DNA from: Sutcliffiella cohnii
Lineage (GTDB): Bacteria > Bacillota > Bacilli > Bacillales > Bacillaceae_I
Direction: 5' to 3'
DNA: 64,000 bases
Assembly: GCF_002250055.1 (NCBI RefSeq)
Contig: NZ_CP018866.1
Coordinates: 2,596,501 to 2,660,500 of the forward strand
The translations under genes and the position numbers were made by a program. How positions within the stretch are numbered: position 1 is the stretch's first letter; each line of letters opens with the position of its first letter. The notes under the pieces were generated by a model. That model did no database searches. It was not told the DNA's origin and saw only the letters and a list, made by a program, of their open reading frames with translations. Below, piece by piece: positions 24,391 through 33,837 of this stretch.

Positions 24391-27168
24391 TTAATTGTTA
24401 GTTGTATAGTTTTCTTTTACTACACTTGCACAACGCGGGCAAAGTGTTGGGTGGTCTTTATCTTCACCTACTGTTGTTGTTACTGTCCAACAGCGTTCAC
24501 AAGTTTCTCCTTCGGCTGGTGCAATCTCAATAGCAACATTTTCAAATTGTTGAGCTGATTCAGGTGCTTCATTTTTAATTGAAGTAGAGATTGTTAAACC
24601 GGAAACGATAAAGATTTGTTGAACACTTTCTTCAATAGACTGAAGTAAGTTTTTCGTCGTTTCTGTTGGATAAAGTGTTACATGCGCATTAAGTGATTTA
24701 CCGATGACTTTTTCGTTTCTAGCTACTTCCAATGCTTTTAGTACATCGTCTCTTAGCGTCATAAACGCATCCCATTTTTCTTCAATTGCTTTTGCATTAT
24801 TAACTGGGATTGTTGTTGGCATATCAACTAATTGCACGCTTTCTTCTTCCACAAACGAAATATGTCCCCATACCTCATCGGCAGTGTGAGGTAAAATAGG
24901 AGTTACTAGCTTTGTTAAAGCAAGTAACGTTTCGTATAGTACTGTTTGAATGGAACGACGAGCATGATCGTCAGTTGCTTCAATGTATAAAATATCTTTT
25001 GCAAAATCTAAATAGAAGGAGCTTAGTTCAATTGTACAGAAATTATGAACTGCGTGATAAATACTAGCAAATTCATATTCTTCATATGCATTTTTAACTT
25101 TATCTGTTAAGTTGTTAAGTTTCACTAACATGTAACGATCTACTTCTCGCAACTGTTCAACCTCTACTTTATTTACTGCTGGGTTAAAGTCAGCGAGGTT
25201 ACCTAATAAGAATCGGAATGTATTACGGATTTTACGATACACTTCTGTCACTTGTTTTAAAATATTATCTGATACACGTACATCTGCTTGATAGTCAACA
25301 GATGCAACCCATAGACGTAAAATATCCGCACCTAATTGATTCATGACTTTAGATGGAACAACTACATTCCCTAATGATTTACTCATCTTTCTACCTTCAC
25401 CATCTAGTGCGAAACCGTGACTTAAAACTCCTTTATATGGGGCTTTCCCTGTTACAGCAACGCCTGTTGATAAGGAAGAGTTAAACCAACCACGATATTG
25501 ATCAGAACCTTCTAAATAAAGGTCGGCAGGACGTTGTAAATCATCTCTTTCTTCTAATACAGCTTGGTGGGAAGACCCTGAATCGAACCATACATCCATA
25601 ATGTCTGTTTCTTTCGTAAACTGGCCGTTTGGGCTACCTTTATGCGTGAATCCAGCTGGTAATAAATCTTTCGCCTCTTTTTCAAACCAAATGTTTGAAC
25701 CATGTTCTCTAAACAATTTAGATACATGCTCTATCGTTTCATCCGTTATAATCTCTTCGCCATTTTCAGCATAAAATACTGGAATCGGCACACCCCAAGC
25801 TCTTTGTCTAGAAATACACCAATCTCCACGATCACGAACCATGTTGTATAATCGTGTTTCCCCCCATGCTGGTACCCATTTCGTATCGTTAATTGCTTGT
25901 AGTAACTCGCCACGAATTTTATCGATAGAAGCAAACCATTGCGCAGTTGCTCTGAAAATCGTTGGTTTTTTCGTACGCCAATCGTGTGGGTAAGAGTGTG
26001 TAATAAAGGTAAGGTTTAATAGTGCTCCAGCTTCCTTTAATTTTTCTGTAATTGGCTTATTTGCCTCATCATAAAATAACCCTTCAAAACCTACTGCTTC
26101 TTCAGTCATATATCCTTTAGCGTCAACTGGACATAAAACATCTAAACCATATTTTTGACCAACGATAAAATCGTCTTCCCCATGGCCAGGAGCAGTATGA
26201 ACGCAGCCCGTACCTGATTCAGTTGTAACATGTTCTCCTAACATTACTAATGATGGACGATCATAAATTGGATGCTTCGCAACAACTTTATCAAGCTGTG
26301 CACCTTTTAACGTTTGAACTACTTCTGCATTTTCCCACTCTAATACATTCGTTACATTTTCTAAAAGAGCAGATGCAATTAAAAACTTCTCATCGTTCAC
26401 TTTTACTACACTATAGTCTAACTCTGGATGAACAGAAATTCCTAGGTTAGCTGGAATAGTCCAAGGTGTTGTCGTCCAAATAATAATACGAACAGTCTCA
26501 TCTAACACACCTTTTCCGTCCATAACTGGGAACGCAACATATATAGATGGTGAACGTTTATCCTGGTATTCAATTTCTGCTTCAGCTAATGCAGACTCAC
26601 TAGATGGAGACCAATAAACAGGCTTTAGGCCTTTATAAATTAATTCCTTTTTTGCCATTTCTCCGAAAACCTTAATTTGTTGTGCTTCGTATTCTGGCTT
26701 TAATGTGATATAAGGGTTAAACCAGTCACCACGTACACCTAGACGCATGAACTGCTCTCTTTGTCTTTCTATTTGATCATAGGCATATTCTTCACATAAC
26801 TTTCTAAAGTCGGCAACTGACATTTCTTTACGTTTTACTTTTTTGTTCTTTGTTAAAGCAGTTTCAATCGGTAACCCGTGCGTATCCCATCCTGGGACGT
26901 ACGGTGCATGGTAACCGTTCATCGATTTAAAGCGGACAATGATGTCTTTAATAATTTTATTTAAAGCATGCCCCATATGAATGTCTCCATTTGCATACGG
27001 TGGTCCGTCATGTAAAACGAACATCGGGCGCCCTTTCGTTCTTTCTTGTACTTTTTCATAAATGTTCATTTCTGCCCATTTTTCTTGAATTTGCGGCTCT
27101 TTATTTGGTAAATTTCCTCTCATCGGAAATTCCGTTTTTGGCATGAGTAACGTATCTTTATACTCCAT
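24391..27168 (-). CDS. ileS: Isoleucyl-tRNA synthetase
   Basis: IleS charges tRNA-Ile with isoleucine and edits misactivated valine. The 925-residue product has the HIGH-type motif HMGH at residues 64-67, the KMSKS motif in [10 protein letters not shown], the editing domain between them, and a C-terminal zinc finger (CERCW, then CPRC). It is the bacterial type 1 form, which is generally mupirocin-sensitive. ATG at 27168 follows GGAGG. Expression is probably controlled by the T-box leader upstream. Confidence 0.98.
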   Translation of the reverse strand: MEYKDTLLMPKTEFPMRGNLPNKEPQIQEKWAEMNIYEKVQERTKGRPMFVLHDGPPYANGDIHMGHALNKIIKDIIVRFKSMNGYHAPYVPGWDTHGLPIETALTKNKKVKRKEMSVADFRKLCEEYAYDQIERQREQFMRLGVRGDWFNPYITLKPEYEAQQIKVFGEMAKKELIYKGLKPVYWSPSSESALAEAEIEYQDKRSPSIYVAFPVMDGKGVLDETVRIIIWTTTPWTIPANLGISVHPELDYSVVKVNDEKFLIASALLENVTNVLEWENAEVVQTLKGAQLDKVVAKHPIYDRPSLVMLGEHVTTESGTGCVHTAPGHGEDDFIVGQKYGLDVLCPVDAKGYMTEEAVGFEGLFYDEANKPITEKLKEAGALLNLTFITHSYPHDWRTKKPTIFRATAQWFASIDKIRGELLQAINDTKWVPAWGETRLYNMVRDRGDWCISRQRAWGVPIPVFYAENGEEIITDETIEHVSKLFREHGSNIWFEKEAKDLLPAGFTHKGSPNGQFTKETDIMDVWFDSGSSHQAVLEERDDLQRPADLYLEGSDQYRGWFNSSLSTGVAVTGKAPYKGVLSHGFALDGEGRKMSKSLGNVVVPSKVMNQLGADILRLWVASVDYQADVRVSDNILKQVTEVYRKIRNTFRFLLGNLADFNPAVNKVEVEQLREVDRYMLVKLNNLTDKVKNAYEEYEFASIYHAVHNFCTIELSSFYLDFAKDILYIEATDDHARRSIQTVLYETLLALTKLVTPILPHTADEVWGHISFVEEESVQLVDMPTTIPVNNAKAIEEKWDAFMTLRDDVLKALEVARNEKVIGKSLNAHVTLYPTETTKNLLQSIEESVQQIFIVSGLTISTSIKNEAPESAQQFENVAIEIAPAEGETCERCWTVTTTVGEDKDHPTLCPRCASVVKENYTTNN

Positions 27169-27205
27169 TTTCTTTCCTCCAACTTGTTTACTTTATAAAA
27201 TAAAA

Positions 27206-27260
27206 AGGGAGCTCTCTCATCCCTAGAAAGGGACGAGAGAAACTCCCGTGGTACCACCCT
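27206..27260 (-). promoter_or_regulatory. T-box sequence and terminator of the ileS leader
   Basis: The minus strand has AGGGTGGTACCACGGGAG (27243-27260), the conserved T-box that pairs with the tRNA acceptor end. It is followed by a terminator, GGGAGTTTCTCTCGTCCC against GGGATGAGAGAGCTCCC, and a T run. Uncharged tRNA-Ile is expected to favour the antiterminator. Confidence 0.95.
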
Positions 27261-27475
27261 AAATTGACTAATACATATTAGTCCACTTAAATCATTCGTA
27301 ACGTGAATGAATCGGCATCTTTTACTCCCATGACAGTTTCAAATTTGCACTCAAGGGGGATCTTCATTTTTCCTAATTATATCGAGCTTCCACCATCCTC
27401 GATTCGCTTTTATAATTTTGTGAAAAAACTACTGTCCCTATCTACGTTTTATTAAATATTAATAAGTGATTTTGT
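27261..27475 (-). promoter_or_regulatory. T-box stem I and specifier region for tRNA-Ile
   Basis: This is the 5' part of the ileS leader. A segment reading GAATCGAGGATGGTGGAAGC resembles the conserved stem I bulge region, and AATGAAGATCCCC downstream holds an ATC triplet in a plausible specifier loop, which fits isoleucine. Exact pairing was judged by eye. Together with the T-box this fills the 344-bp gap between divIVA and ileS. Confidence 0.8.
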
Positions 27476-27480
27476 TAGGT

Positions 27481-27510
27481 ATTATACATAATTTTAAGAT
27501 TGAAAGTCAA
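27481..27510 (-). promoter_or_regulatory. Sigma-A promoter of ileS
   Basis: The minus strand reads TTGACT, an 18-bp spacer and TATAAT. It begins just after the divIVA stop and lies immediately before the T-box leader. Confidence 0.82.
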
Positions 27511-27512
27511 GT

Positions 27513-28013
27513 TTATACTCGATTTTCTTCTAATTCTTTATCTTTTTGTTCGTATTCCATTAGGTGATCCCAATCATTCATTTGAATCATTTCCAATTGC
27601 GCTTCAATCAACATTCTAAAACGGTTACGGAACACTTTAGACTGTTTCTTTAACTCATCGATTTCTGTTTGAATTTTTCTAGATTTTATTAATGCTTCGT
27701 TTATAATACGATCTGCATTTTTTTCTGCTTCTTTAATAATTAATTTGGCCTCTTTTTGCGCATTACTTTTTACATCTTCTGCTGTTTCTTGTGCCACGAG
27801 AATAGATTTATTTAATGTTTGTTCAATTGAACTAAAGTGAGAAAGTCGTTCATTCAATTCTTTCGTTTTTTCTTCAAGCTCTTTCTTTTCACGAATAATC
27901 ATCTCATAATCTTTAATAACTTGGTCTAAAAATTCATTTACTTCATCTTCATCATATCCACGAAAGGCTTTACTAAATTCTTTATTATGAATATCAAGTG
28001 GTGTTAACGGCAT
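27513..28013 (-). CDS. divIVA: Septum site and pole protein DivIVA
   Basis: DivIVA binds curved membrane at poles and septa; it recruits MinJ/MinCD and helps anchor chromosomes in sporulation. The 166-residue product has the N-terminal membrane-binding domain MPLTPLDIHNKEFSKAFRGYDEDEVNEFLDQV. A long coiled coil follows (about residues 30-150), and the tail is charged. No disordered insertions are present. Location next to the ylmD-H genes and ileS is the conserved Firmicute arrangement. Confidence 0.97.
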   Translation of the reverse strand: MPLTPLDIHNKEFSKAFRGYDEDEVNEFLDQVIKDYEMIIREKKELEEKTKELNERLSHFSSIEQTLNKSILVAQETAEDVKSNAQKEAKLIIKEAEKNADRIINEALIKSRKIQTEIDELKKQSKVFRNRFRMLIEAQLEMIQMNDWDHLMEYEQKDKELEENRV

Positions 28014-28096
28014 TAGAAGCCACCTCCATTTATAGATCGATCATGTTGCTTTGTAATATTCGACAATTACAGACGAAATCCTTCTTTTTCAAGCAT

Positions 28097-28870
28097 TTAT
28101 TTTCGTTTTCCAAAAATAAGCCGCCATTTATCTTTTTTCGTTTTACCTTCAAGGGAAATTAGCTTACATCGACCATATCCTCTAACCGATATAACATCTC
28201 CTTCTTGACAGTCAAAAGACGGCTGCTCCACCAGTCTCCAATTAACTTTTACTTTGGAGCCTTCTACTAATAATTTTGCTTTTTGTCTAGCCATATTATA
28301 AATTGACGCTACGATTACATCTAGTCTAGTTGATGTAATCGTAGTTGTAGATTCTTCCCAGTTTTCTTTTACAGAACTAATGTTTTCTAAAGGGATTAAG
28401 CGTAGAGAAACAGATGCTCTACCTATTTCTTTTAATTGCAGTTCAACAAAAGAACTTATTTCTTCTGCGACTACAATTTGGATACGATCTTCCTTAAATA
28501 TGATATCCCCAAATTTACTTCTTTTTAAGCCTAAACTCATAAGTGAACCTAATATTTGTGGATGTTCTAATTTAATAAACTTACTTGCATAAGACAACTC
28601 AAATGCTTTTATATTGTAATCAGCATATGTAGGGTTAAAATAACTTGGATATAATAATGCTCGCTTTCTTTCTGCCCCTTCATTCCCACCGTGAAAGCCG
28701 ACTTTTACTTCCTGATTTTCTCCTACCACTATTCGAACTATTTCTTGCTCTCTTGGATCTAAAAAATCTGTTAGTTTAGGAGCATACTGTTCTTCAACTG
28801 TTTCTTTCCATTCAAGGACTTGATCAATAAAATCATGTTCCTCTTGTCGAAAATGTTGATAAATATTCAT
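28097..28870 (-). CDS. ylmH: S4-domain RNA-binding protein YlmH
   Basis: The 257-residue product has an N-terminal YlmH-specific domain and a C-terminal S4 domain (about residues 180-245), ending EGDVISVRGYGRCKLISLEG. S4 domains bind structured RNA. In B. subtilis YlmH has been linked to ribosome-associated quality control alongside RqcH, and the location links it to division genes. Which role applies here cannot be told from the sequence. Confidence 0.93.
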   Translation of the reverse strand: MNIYQHFRQEEHDFIDQVLEWKETVEEQYAPKLTDFLDPREQEIVRIVVGENQEVKVGFHGGNEGAERKRALLYPSYFNPTYADYNIKAFELSYASKFIKLEHPQILGSLMSLGLKRSKFGDIIFKEDRIQIVVAEEISSFVELQLKEIGRASVSLRLIPLENISSVKENWEESTTTITSTRLDVIVASIYNMARQKAKLLVEGSKVKVNWRLVEQPSFDCQEGDVISVRGYGRCKLISLEGKTKKDKWRLIFGKRK

Positions 28871-28903
28871 TGTTAAAGTATCCTATCTTTTTCGTATTAA
28901 AAA

Positions 28904-29173
28904 TTATACTAAGCCAAGCATTCTAAATAACGATACTAGACCACTATAAGCAAAGCGTAGTGCTAAAATACCTACAATTGGAGAAATATCAATCATTCCT
29001 AGTGGTGGGATGATTCGACGAAACATATCTAAATATGGTTCACAAATTGTACCTAAAATTCTACCAAATGCCGACTCTCTTGCCCCTGGAAACCATGACA
29101 ATAAGACGTAAATAATTAATGCAAAAGAATAGAACATAACTAATTGGCTTACGATGTATAAAATTAAACCCAT
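28904..29173 (-). CDS. ylmG: YggT family membrane protein YlmG
   Basis: This 89-residue protein has two hydrophobic segments, with the conserved pattern [38 protein letters not shown]. The family occurs in the division cluster of Firmicutes and in cyanobacteria and plastids, where it affects nucleoid or division-site organisation. The molecular role is not firmly known. It lies 8 bp from sepF and is surely in the same operon. Confidence 0.92.
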   Translation of the reverse strand: MGLILYIVSQLVMFYSFALIIYVLLSWFPGARESAFGRILGTICEPYLDMFRRIIPPLGMIDISPIVGILALRFAYSGLVSLFRMLGLV

Positions 29174-29180
29174 AAACTTT

Positions 29181-29639
29181 TTACCACCTTTTTATTTCAG
29201 TATTGTTGGACTGATCATGTTGTAAAAATTCCGTGATGGACCCTGCAACATCAACTGTATCTGGTGTACATAAAAAAATGTTAATACCAACCTTTTGAAT
29301 CTCACCACTTATTGCATAAACAGTCCCGCTTAAAAAATCAACAATTTGTCTAGCTTCTTCTTGATGAGCTCTTTGTAAATTAACAATTACTGCTCTTCTA
29401 TTTTTCAAATGGTCAGCAATATCTGTAGCTTCTGAATAAGATTTTGGCTCCATTAATATGACTTTTGATGTTTTTTGGACACTTTGTAAACTAACAACAT
29501 TACTTTGGCCGTTAGTTTGATGAATAGAAGACCGTGTTTTGCGAGGTTCTACTTCTTCTTCCTCATAAACTTCTTGTTCTATATATTCATATTCGTCATC
29601 TAATGCAAATAAACTTTTAATCTTTGTTTTAATACTCAT
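29181..29639 (-). CDS. sepF: Cell division protein SepF
   Basis: SepF polymerises into arcs that bundle FtsZ and tether it to the membrane. The 152-residue product has an N-terminal amphipathic helix ([15 protein letters not shown]), an acidic and glutamine-rich linker, and the C-terminal core with [24 protein letters not shown] and [23 protein letters not shown] at 29639 follows GGGGGTG. It works with FtsZ and FtsA encoded 6 kb away. Confidence 0.97.
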   Translation of the reverse strand: MSIKTKIKSLFALDDEYEYIEQEVYEEEEVEPRKTRSSIHQTNGQSNVVSLQSVQKTSKVILMEPKSYSEATDIADHLKNRRAVIVNLQRAHQEEARQIVDFLSGTVYAISGEIQKVGINIFLCTPDTVDVAGSITEFLQHDQSNNTEIKRW

Positions 29640-29656
29640 TCATTAACACCCCCAAA

Positions 29657-30334
29657 TTACGAATCTTCACCAACTAGTGCACTTCCTATTCGAATAAAAG
29701 TGGCACCTTCTTCTATTGCAATTGTATAATCATTAGACATACCCATTGACAACTCTGTACAAGGTGCATATGTTAAGTTAAGAGCTTGTACATCTAACTG
29801 TAATTTCTTTAGACTGCGAAAACACTCTCTAATAATCGCTTCGTCGTCTGTAAATGGTGCCATCGTCATTAGACCAACTACTTTAATGTTTGGATAAGAA
29901 TGTAAATCTTTCATGAATGTTAATACGTCATTAGGATTTAACCCATGTTTAGAATCTTCTTGAGAAACATTCACTTGTACGAAGCACTTCACTTCACTAT
30001 TAGCTCGATTATTTATTTCTTTCGCAAGGGACAAGCGATCTAAAGAATGAATGTAGTCTATCTCATTTATTATGTTTTTTACTTTTCGTGTCTGTAATGT
30101 ACCAATAAAGTGCCATGTTGCAGCCTCCTGTATAGTTGCCCATTTTTCACGAAATCCTTCATCTCTATTTTCACCTAAATGTGTAACACCAGCACTTATG
30201 GCTTCTTTTGCCCTATCATTACTAACATATTTCGTAACAGCAATAATCGTTATGTCAGATTCATTTCTATTTACTTTTTCACATGTTGATTTTATTTTTC
30301 CTCGGATGTTTTCGAGATTTTGTTTCACAGACAA
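29657..30334 (-). CDS. ylmE: YggS family pyridoxal phosphate homeostasis protein YlmE
   Basis: YggS proteins bind pyridoxal 5'-phosphate through a lysine and affect vitamin B6 and amino acid balance; no clear enzyme activity is known. The 225-residue product has the PLP-lysine motif IIAVTKYVS, HFIGTLQTRKVK and ELSMGMSNDYTIAIEEGATFIRIG. The start is TTG at 30334, preceded by AAAGGAGG inside the end of pgeF. The two genes are separated by one base. Confidence 0.94.
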   Translation of the reverse strand: MSVKQNLENIRGKIKSTCEKVNRNESDITIIAVTKYVSNDRAKEAISAGVTHLGENRDEGFREKWATIQEAATWHFIGTLQTRKVKNIINEIDYIHSLDRLSLAKEINNRANSEVKCFVQVNVSQEDSKHGLNPNDVLTFMKDLHSYPNIKVVGLMTMAPFTDDEAIIRECFRSLKKLQLDVQALNLTYAPCTELSMGMSNDYTIAIEEGATFIRIGSALVGEDS

Positions 30335-30335
30335 A

Positions 30336-31163
30336 TTATTGCTCCTCCTTTAAACCGATAAAGCTTAACATCCTTCCTGTTTTTCCTTCGTCCCGTCGAT
30401 GAGAGAAGAACAAATCATCATTACAGCTAGTGCAATATGAACTTACTATTATATTCTCTTTCTTTATACCCACTTGCAACAACAATGCTTCGTTTAAACG
30501 TTGCAAGTGTAATTTATATTGGCCAGTTTCTATTTCTGACCAGATAGAATCAACTGGCTTGTCTCCTATTAATTGCTTCACTTTATCCATAACATAATCA
30601 TTAACGACATAACAACAGGAAGAAATAGCAGGTCCGATTGCCACTTTAATATTTTCTACTTTTATTCCTTCCTCCAACCATGCTTCAATCATTTTTTTGC
30701 CGATTTCATTTACAGTACCTTTCCAACCAGCATGTGCGACACCAATCATTTCATCAGGTTCGGACCAGAAATAAATAGGTACACAATCTGCATAGCATAA
30801 CGTAAGTAAAATGTTTTTCTTTTTGGTGTAAATTCCATCTGTTCCTTTAATAGAACTAGAATAATTAAATAAACCAGACCCTTTATGCTGAGCATGAACT
30901 TTCACAATATTATTACTATGAATTTGTTCACAAGCAACCCAATCTTTTGTATCCCATTGAAGTTGAGTAGAGAGGGCTTCTTTATTTTTCTTTACATCTT
31001 CATCAGAGTCATTCACATGTAAGCCTAAGTTTAATGAAGAAAAATATCCTTGACTGAACCCACCATTTTTTGTTGAGAAGCCAACTGTTAAGGTACTGTT
31101 TTCATTTTCCCACGGTATTATTGACAAATATGATTCTTTTTCTAGTTTAAAAGGTTCAGTCAT
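30336..31163 (-). CDS. pgeF: Peptidoglycan editing factor PgeF / purine nucleoside phosphorylase-like (YlmD)
   Basis: DUF152 (YfiH) proteins are multicopper oxidase-like enzymes. In E. coli the homologue removes misincorporated L-Ser from cell wall precursors, while other homologues act on purine nucleosides. The 275-residue product has metal-ligand regions CYADCVPIYF and GVAHAGWKGTV and the later AIGPAISSCCYVV. ATG at 31163 (MTEPFKLEKE) is chosen for its GAGGTG site; an in-frame codon at 31196 is less likely. Both roles are plausible; position in a division/wall cluster favours wall editing. Confidence 0.92.
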   Translation of the reverse strand: MTEPFKLEKESYLSIIPWENENSTLTVGFSTKNGGFSQGYFSSLNLGLHVNDSDEDVKKNKEALSTQLQWDTKDWVACEQIHSNNIVKVHAQHKGSGLFNYSSSIKGTDGIYTKKKNILLTLCYADCVPIYFWSEPDEMIGVAHAGWKGTVNEIGKKMIEAWLEEGIKVENIKVAIGPAISSCCYVVNDYVMDKVKQLIGDKPVDSIWSEIETGQYKLHLQRLNEALLLQVGIKKENIIVSSYCTSCNDDLFFSHRRDEGKTGRMLSFIGLKEEQ

Positions 31164-31248
31164 TTTCACACCTCTAATTGTTACATATTCCTTCATATTG
31201 TACCATAATTCACCGTAAGTTTAAGAGTATTTTCAAATTTCGACTTCC

Positions 31249-31506
31249 TTATTCCTCAATTTCTTCATATTTTGTTTGATGTCTAACTAAAATAACGTCC
31301 GCTCCTATTTTCACAATATTTCTCCATGGAATAATAATTTCTTGTTCTTTATTGAATAGACCTAACATTTTTCCGGATCCGCTTACGATTATTGCTTCAA
31401 TTTTTCCAGTAGTTAAATTAATATCAATATCCCCTATTGTTCCTAATCTTTTTCCTTCTGAAACGTTAACAACATCTTTTATTTGAAATTCTGATATTTT
31501 AACCAT
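31249..31506 (-). CDS. ylmC: YlmC/YmxH family PRC-barrel protein
   Basis: This 85-residue protein has the PRC-barrel fold signature EGKRLGTIGDIDINLTTGKI and SGKMLGLF, ending with IIPWRNIVKIGADVILVRH. Members are sporulation-associated in several Bacillaceae but have no known reaction. ATG at 31506 follows GGAGG. In B. subtilis ylmA lies between it and sigG; here that gap holds two repeat copies. Confidence 0.92.
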   Translation of the reverse strand: MVKISEFQIKDVVNVSEGKRLGTIGDIDINLTTGKIEAIIVSGSGKMLGLFNKEQEIIIPWRNIVKIGADVILVRHQTKYEEIEE

Positions 31507-31675
31507 TTTAGTTCCTCCTCATTCCTATCCCATTTTGCTTAAATACTGTTAGTCTATATATATGTTAATAATGCGCTGTTTCATGTACGAAATATATTGA
31601 AATTATGTAGAATGGTGACTCCTTTTAAAATTGCCGGAATTGCTTTCATAGGTGCATAATTTCACTTGCATGAGG

Positions 31676-31940
31676 GTCTACCATGAAAATAGCAGGGCAG
31701 TATTAAATTTGTCCGTTTCACTTCGCTTCAGGTGTTCGCTTTCCGCGGGGAGGGAGCTGAGCCTCCCTCGGGCTAAAGCCCTGTGGGGTCTCAGCCTTCC
31801 CTCTACTCCCGCAGGAGTCTCACACCTTCCGCTACGTTCCACTCTAGGTTCTTGACCTTGAGAGGAAAAGACAATATAGCAGTTCAAAATACAAGTCCCT
31901 ATTTTCATACACCATGGTGCAAATTTAGCTTGCATGTGTG
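31676..31940 (+). repeat. Dispersed structured repeat family A, copy A3
   Basis: The most regular copy. It opens CTACCATGAAAATAGC, then TTTGTCCGTTTCACTTCGCT, and has a core containing CGCGGGGAGGGAGCTGAG, an internal GGGCTAAAGCCC hairpin and CTCCCGCAGGAGTCTCAC. It closes with CCCTATTTTCATACACCATG. The opening ATGAAAATAG and closing CTATTTTCAT are exact inverted repeats. Copy A4 follows directly, with the end sequence GTCTACCATGAAAATAGC shared at a spacing of 265 bp. Confidence 0.87.
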
Positions 31941-32105
31941 TCTACCATGAAAATAGCATGGTAGTAGTATGGTAGTCCGTTTCACTGCGCTGGAGGCCAT
32001 GTGCTTGGTGGACCGTACCGCTTTCGTCTGTCGAACGGTCGACACTAGCACGTCCTGTGCGTCGTTGCGGGCGTTACTTTAGCCTGGTGCAAGATGTGCA
32101 CCATA
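31941..32105 (+). repeat. Dispersed repeat family A, copy A4 with atypical core
   Basis: Begins with the same CTACCATGAAAATAGCATGG and GTAGTCCGTTTCACTGCGCT as other A copies, but the core then differs: GGTGGACCGTACCGCTTTCG and CGAACGGTCGACACTAGCAC. GACCGT and ACGGTC can pair. It has no normal closing segment and ends at a TGGTGCAAGATGTGCACCAT stretch. It completes the 644-bp gap between ylmC and sigG, which holds no gene. Confidence 0.65.
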
Positions 32106-32112
32106 TAATATG

Positions 32113-32150
32113 AAAAAACATCTTTTGGACTTGTCCAAAAGATGTTTTTT
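32113..32150. terminator. Terminator of sigG
   Basis: A perfect 18-bp inverted repeat (AAAAAACATCTTTTGGAC) with a two-base loop, placed directly at the sigG stop. T runs occur on both strands, so it can act in either direction. Confidence 0.9.
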
Positions 32151-32930
32151 CTAACTTTGAATATTTTTATTCATTTGTTTAATAGCTGCTTTTTCTAGCC
32201 GAGAAACTTGCGCCTGGGATATTCCAATTTCTTCAGCAACTTCCATTTGCGTTTTGCCTTGAAAAAACCTTTTTCTTAAGATAAGTTTTTCCCGGTCATT
32301 TAGTCTTCTCATACCTTCTTTTAATGCAAGTTCTTCAATCCAATTAATATCTTTATTTTTCTCATCACTTAATTGATCCACTACAAAAATTGGATCCCCA
32401 CCGTCATTGTAAATCGGTTCAAATAAAGAAACTGGATCTTGAATTGCATCTAATGCAAAAACAATTTCTTCATGTGGGACGTCTAATACTTTGGCAATTT
32501 CCTCAGCTGTTGGCTCTTTAGAAGTTTCACTTATTAACCGTTCTCTTACTTGTAAAGCTTTATAGGCAATATCCCTTAAAGATCTTGACACTCGAATAGG
32601 ATTGTTGTCTCGTAAATACCGCCTAATTTCTCCGATAATCATCGGGACAGCATAAGTAGAAAAACGAACGTTCTGACCTAGATCAAAATTATCAATTGAT
32701 TTCATTAAGCCAATACAGCCAACTTGGAATAAGTCGTCCACATATTCACCACGGTTATTAAATCGTTGTATAACACTTAAAACTAGACGTAAATTTCCAT
32801 TTACAAGTTTTTCCCGTGCTGAGTCATCTCCGCTTTGCATTTGTTTAAAGAGTTTCCGCATTTCTTCATTTTTTAAGACAGGAAGCTTTGATGTATCTAC
32901 TCCGCAAATTTCAACTTTGTTACGTGACAT
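32151..32930 (-). CDS. sigG: RNA polymerase sigma factor G, forespore-specific
   Basis: Sigma-G directs late forespore gene expression, including small acid-soluble spore proteins and germination proteins. The 259-residue product starts MSRNKVEICGVDTSKLPVLK. It has region 2 (GCIGLMKSIDNFDLGQNVRF, with RYLRDNNPIRV) and a region 4 helix-turn-helix (MEVAEEIGISQAQVSRLEK). ATG at 32930 follows GGAGGGGAAGG; an in-frame extension to 33023 has no family match and is rejected. Length equals the family norm. It follows sigE as in B. subtilis. Confidence 0.97.
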   Translation of the reverse strand: MSRNKVEICGVDTSKLPVLKNEEMRKLFKQMQSGDDSAREKLVNGNLRLVLSVIQRFNNRGEYVDDLFQVGCIGLMKSIDNFDLGQNVRFSTYAVPMIIGEIRRYLRDNNPIRVSRSLRDIAYKALQVRERLISETSKEPTAEEIAKVLDVPHEEIVFALDAIQDPVSLFEPIYNDGGDPIFVVDQLSDEKNKDINWIEELALKEGMRRLNDREKLILRKRFFQGKTQMEVAEEIGISQAQVSRLEKAAIKQMNKNIQS

Positions 32931-32987
32931 TCCTTCCCCTCCTAACAGGAGTTGCTGTTCAAAGTTAAGTATCTCCTTCAGAGGGAA

Positions 32988-33017
32988 AATTATGCACATA
33001 TACAATTTTTGCAATTC
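32988..33017 (-). promoter_or_regulatory. Possible forespore (sigma-F/G) promoter of sigG
   Basis: The minus strand has GAATT, an 18-bp spacer and CATAATT, close to the sigma-G pattern GHATR-N17/18-CATWHTA (one mismatch in each box). sigG is known to be transcribed by sigma-F and then itself. Match quality is modest. Confidence 0.35.
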
Positions 33018-33070
33018 TGACAACTACTGGGAATCCTTGTAAATATTATGTTTGTTGCTAAAAATTTTTT

Positions 33071-33790
33071 TTACACCATTTTATTAAATTCTTTTCTTAA
33101 TCTTTTAATAATTCTTTTCTCTAAACGAGAAATATATGACTGTGATATACCAAGCATATCTGCAACATCTTTTTGTGTTTTTTCTTCTCCACCTATTAAA
33201 CCAAAACGCAGCTCCATTATTTGCTTCTCACGATCATTGAGCTGTTCTAACGCTTTTAACAATAACTTTCTATCGACGTTTGCTTCTAAATCTTTCGTAA
33301 TGATGTCTTCTTCTGTTCCTAAAACGTCGGATAACAATAGCTCATTACCATCCCAATCAATATTTAAAGGTTCATCAAATGAAACTTCAGATCGTATTTT
33401 ATTGTTTCTTCTTAAATACATTAAAATTTCGTTTTCAATACATCTTGAAGCGTACGTTGCAAGTTTAATTTTCTTTTCAGGATTAAACGTATTAACTGCT
33501 TTAATTAACCCAATCGTACCAATACTAATTAGGTCTTCTATATTGATACCTGTATTCTCAAATTTCCTGGCAATGTATACTACAAGTCGCAAGTTACGTT
33601 CAATAAGAATAGATCTGGCAGCTTGATCTCCATTTGGTAATTTAATTAATAAATGCTCTTCTTCTTCTTTAGATAGTGGAGGTGGTAATGCTTCGCTCCC
33701 ACCAATATAGTACACTTCATCCGTTTTAATTTTAAGTTTAATTAATAATTTATACCAAAAATACGTAATTTTTATTTTCCATTTACCCAT
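33071..33790 (-). CDS. sigE: RNA polymerase sigma factor E precursor, mother cell-specific
   Basis: Sigma-E is made as an inactive membrane-bound precursor and is activated by SpoIIGA cleavage in the mother cell. The 239-residue product has an N-terminal pro-sequence ([20 protein letters not shown], hydrophobic and basic). Region 2 follows ([20 protein letters not shown]), then region 4 with [23 protein letters not shown] follows AGGAGG. It lies 47 bp after spoIIGA, so precursor and protease are co-expressed. Confidence 0.97.
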   Translation of the reverse strand: MGKWKIKITYFWYKLLIKLKIKTDEVYYIGGSEALPPPLSKEEEEHLLIKLPNGDQAARSILIERNLRLVVYIARKFENTGINIEDLISIGTIGLIKAVNTFNPEKKIKLATYASRCIENEILMYLRRNNKIRSEVSFDEPLNIDWDGNELLLSDVLGTEEDIITKDLEANVDRKLLLKALEQLNDREKQIMELRFGLIGGEEKTQKDVADMLGISQSYISRLEKRIIKRLRKEFNKMV

Positions 33791-33837
33791 TTACAACTTC
33801 CTCCTTTTAGCAGATATAATGTTGATGCTTTCTATTT

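Noticed and set aside
31652..31935. Overlapping open frames on both strands within repeat A3
   Set aside because: They lie wholly inside the repeat, have no ribosome site, and look unlike any protein family.
33048..33626. 192-codon plus-strand frame opposite sigE
   Set aside because: Antisense shadow; the minus strand encodes a complete sigma-E.
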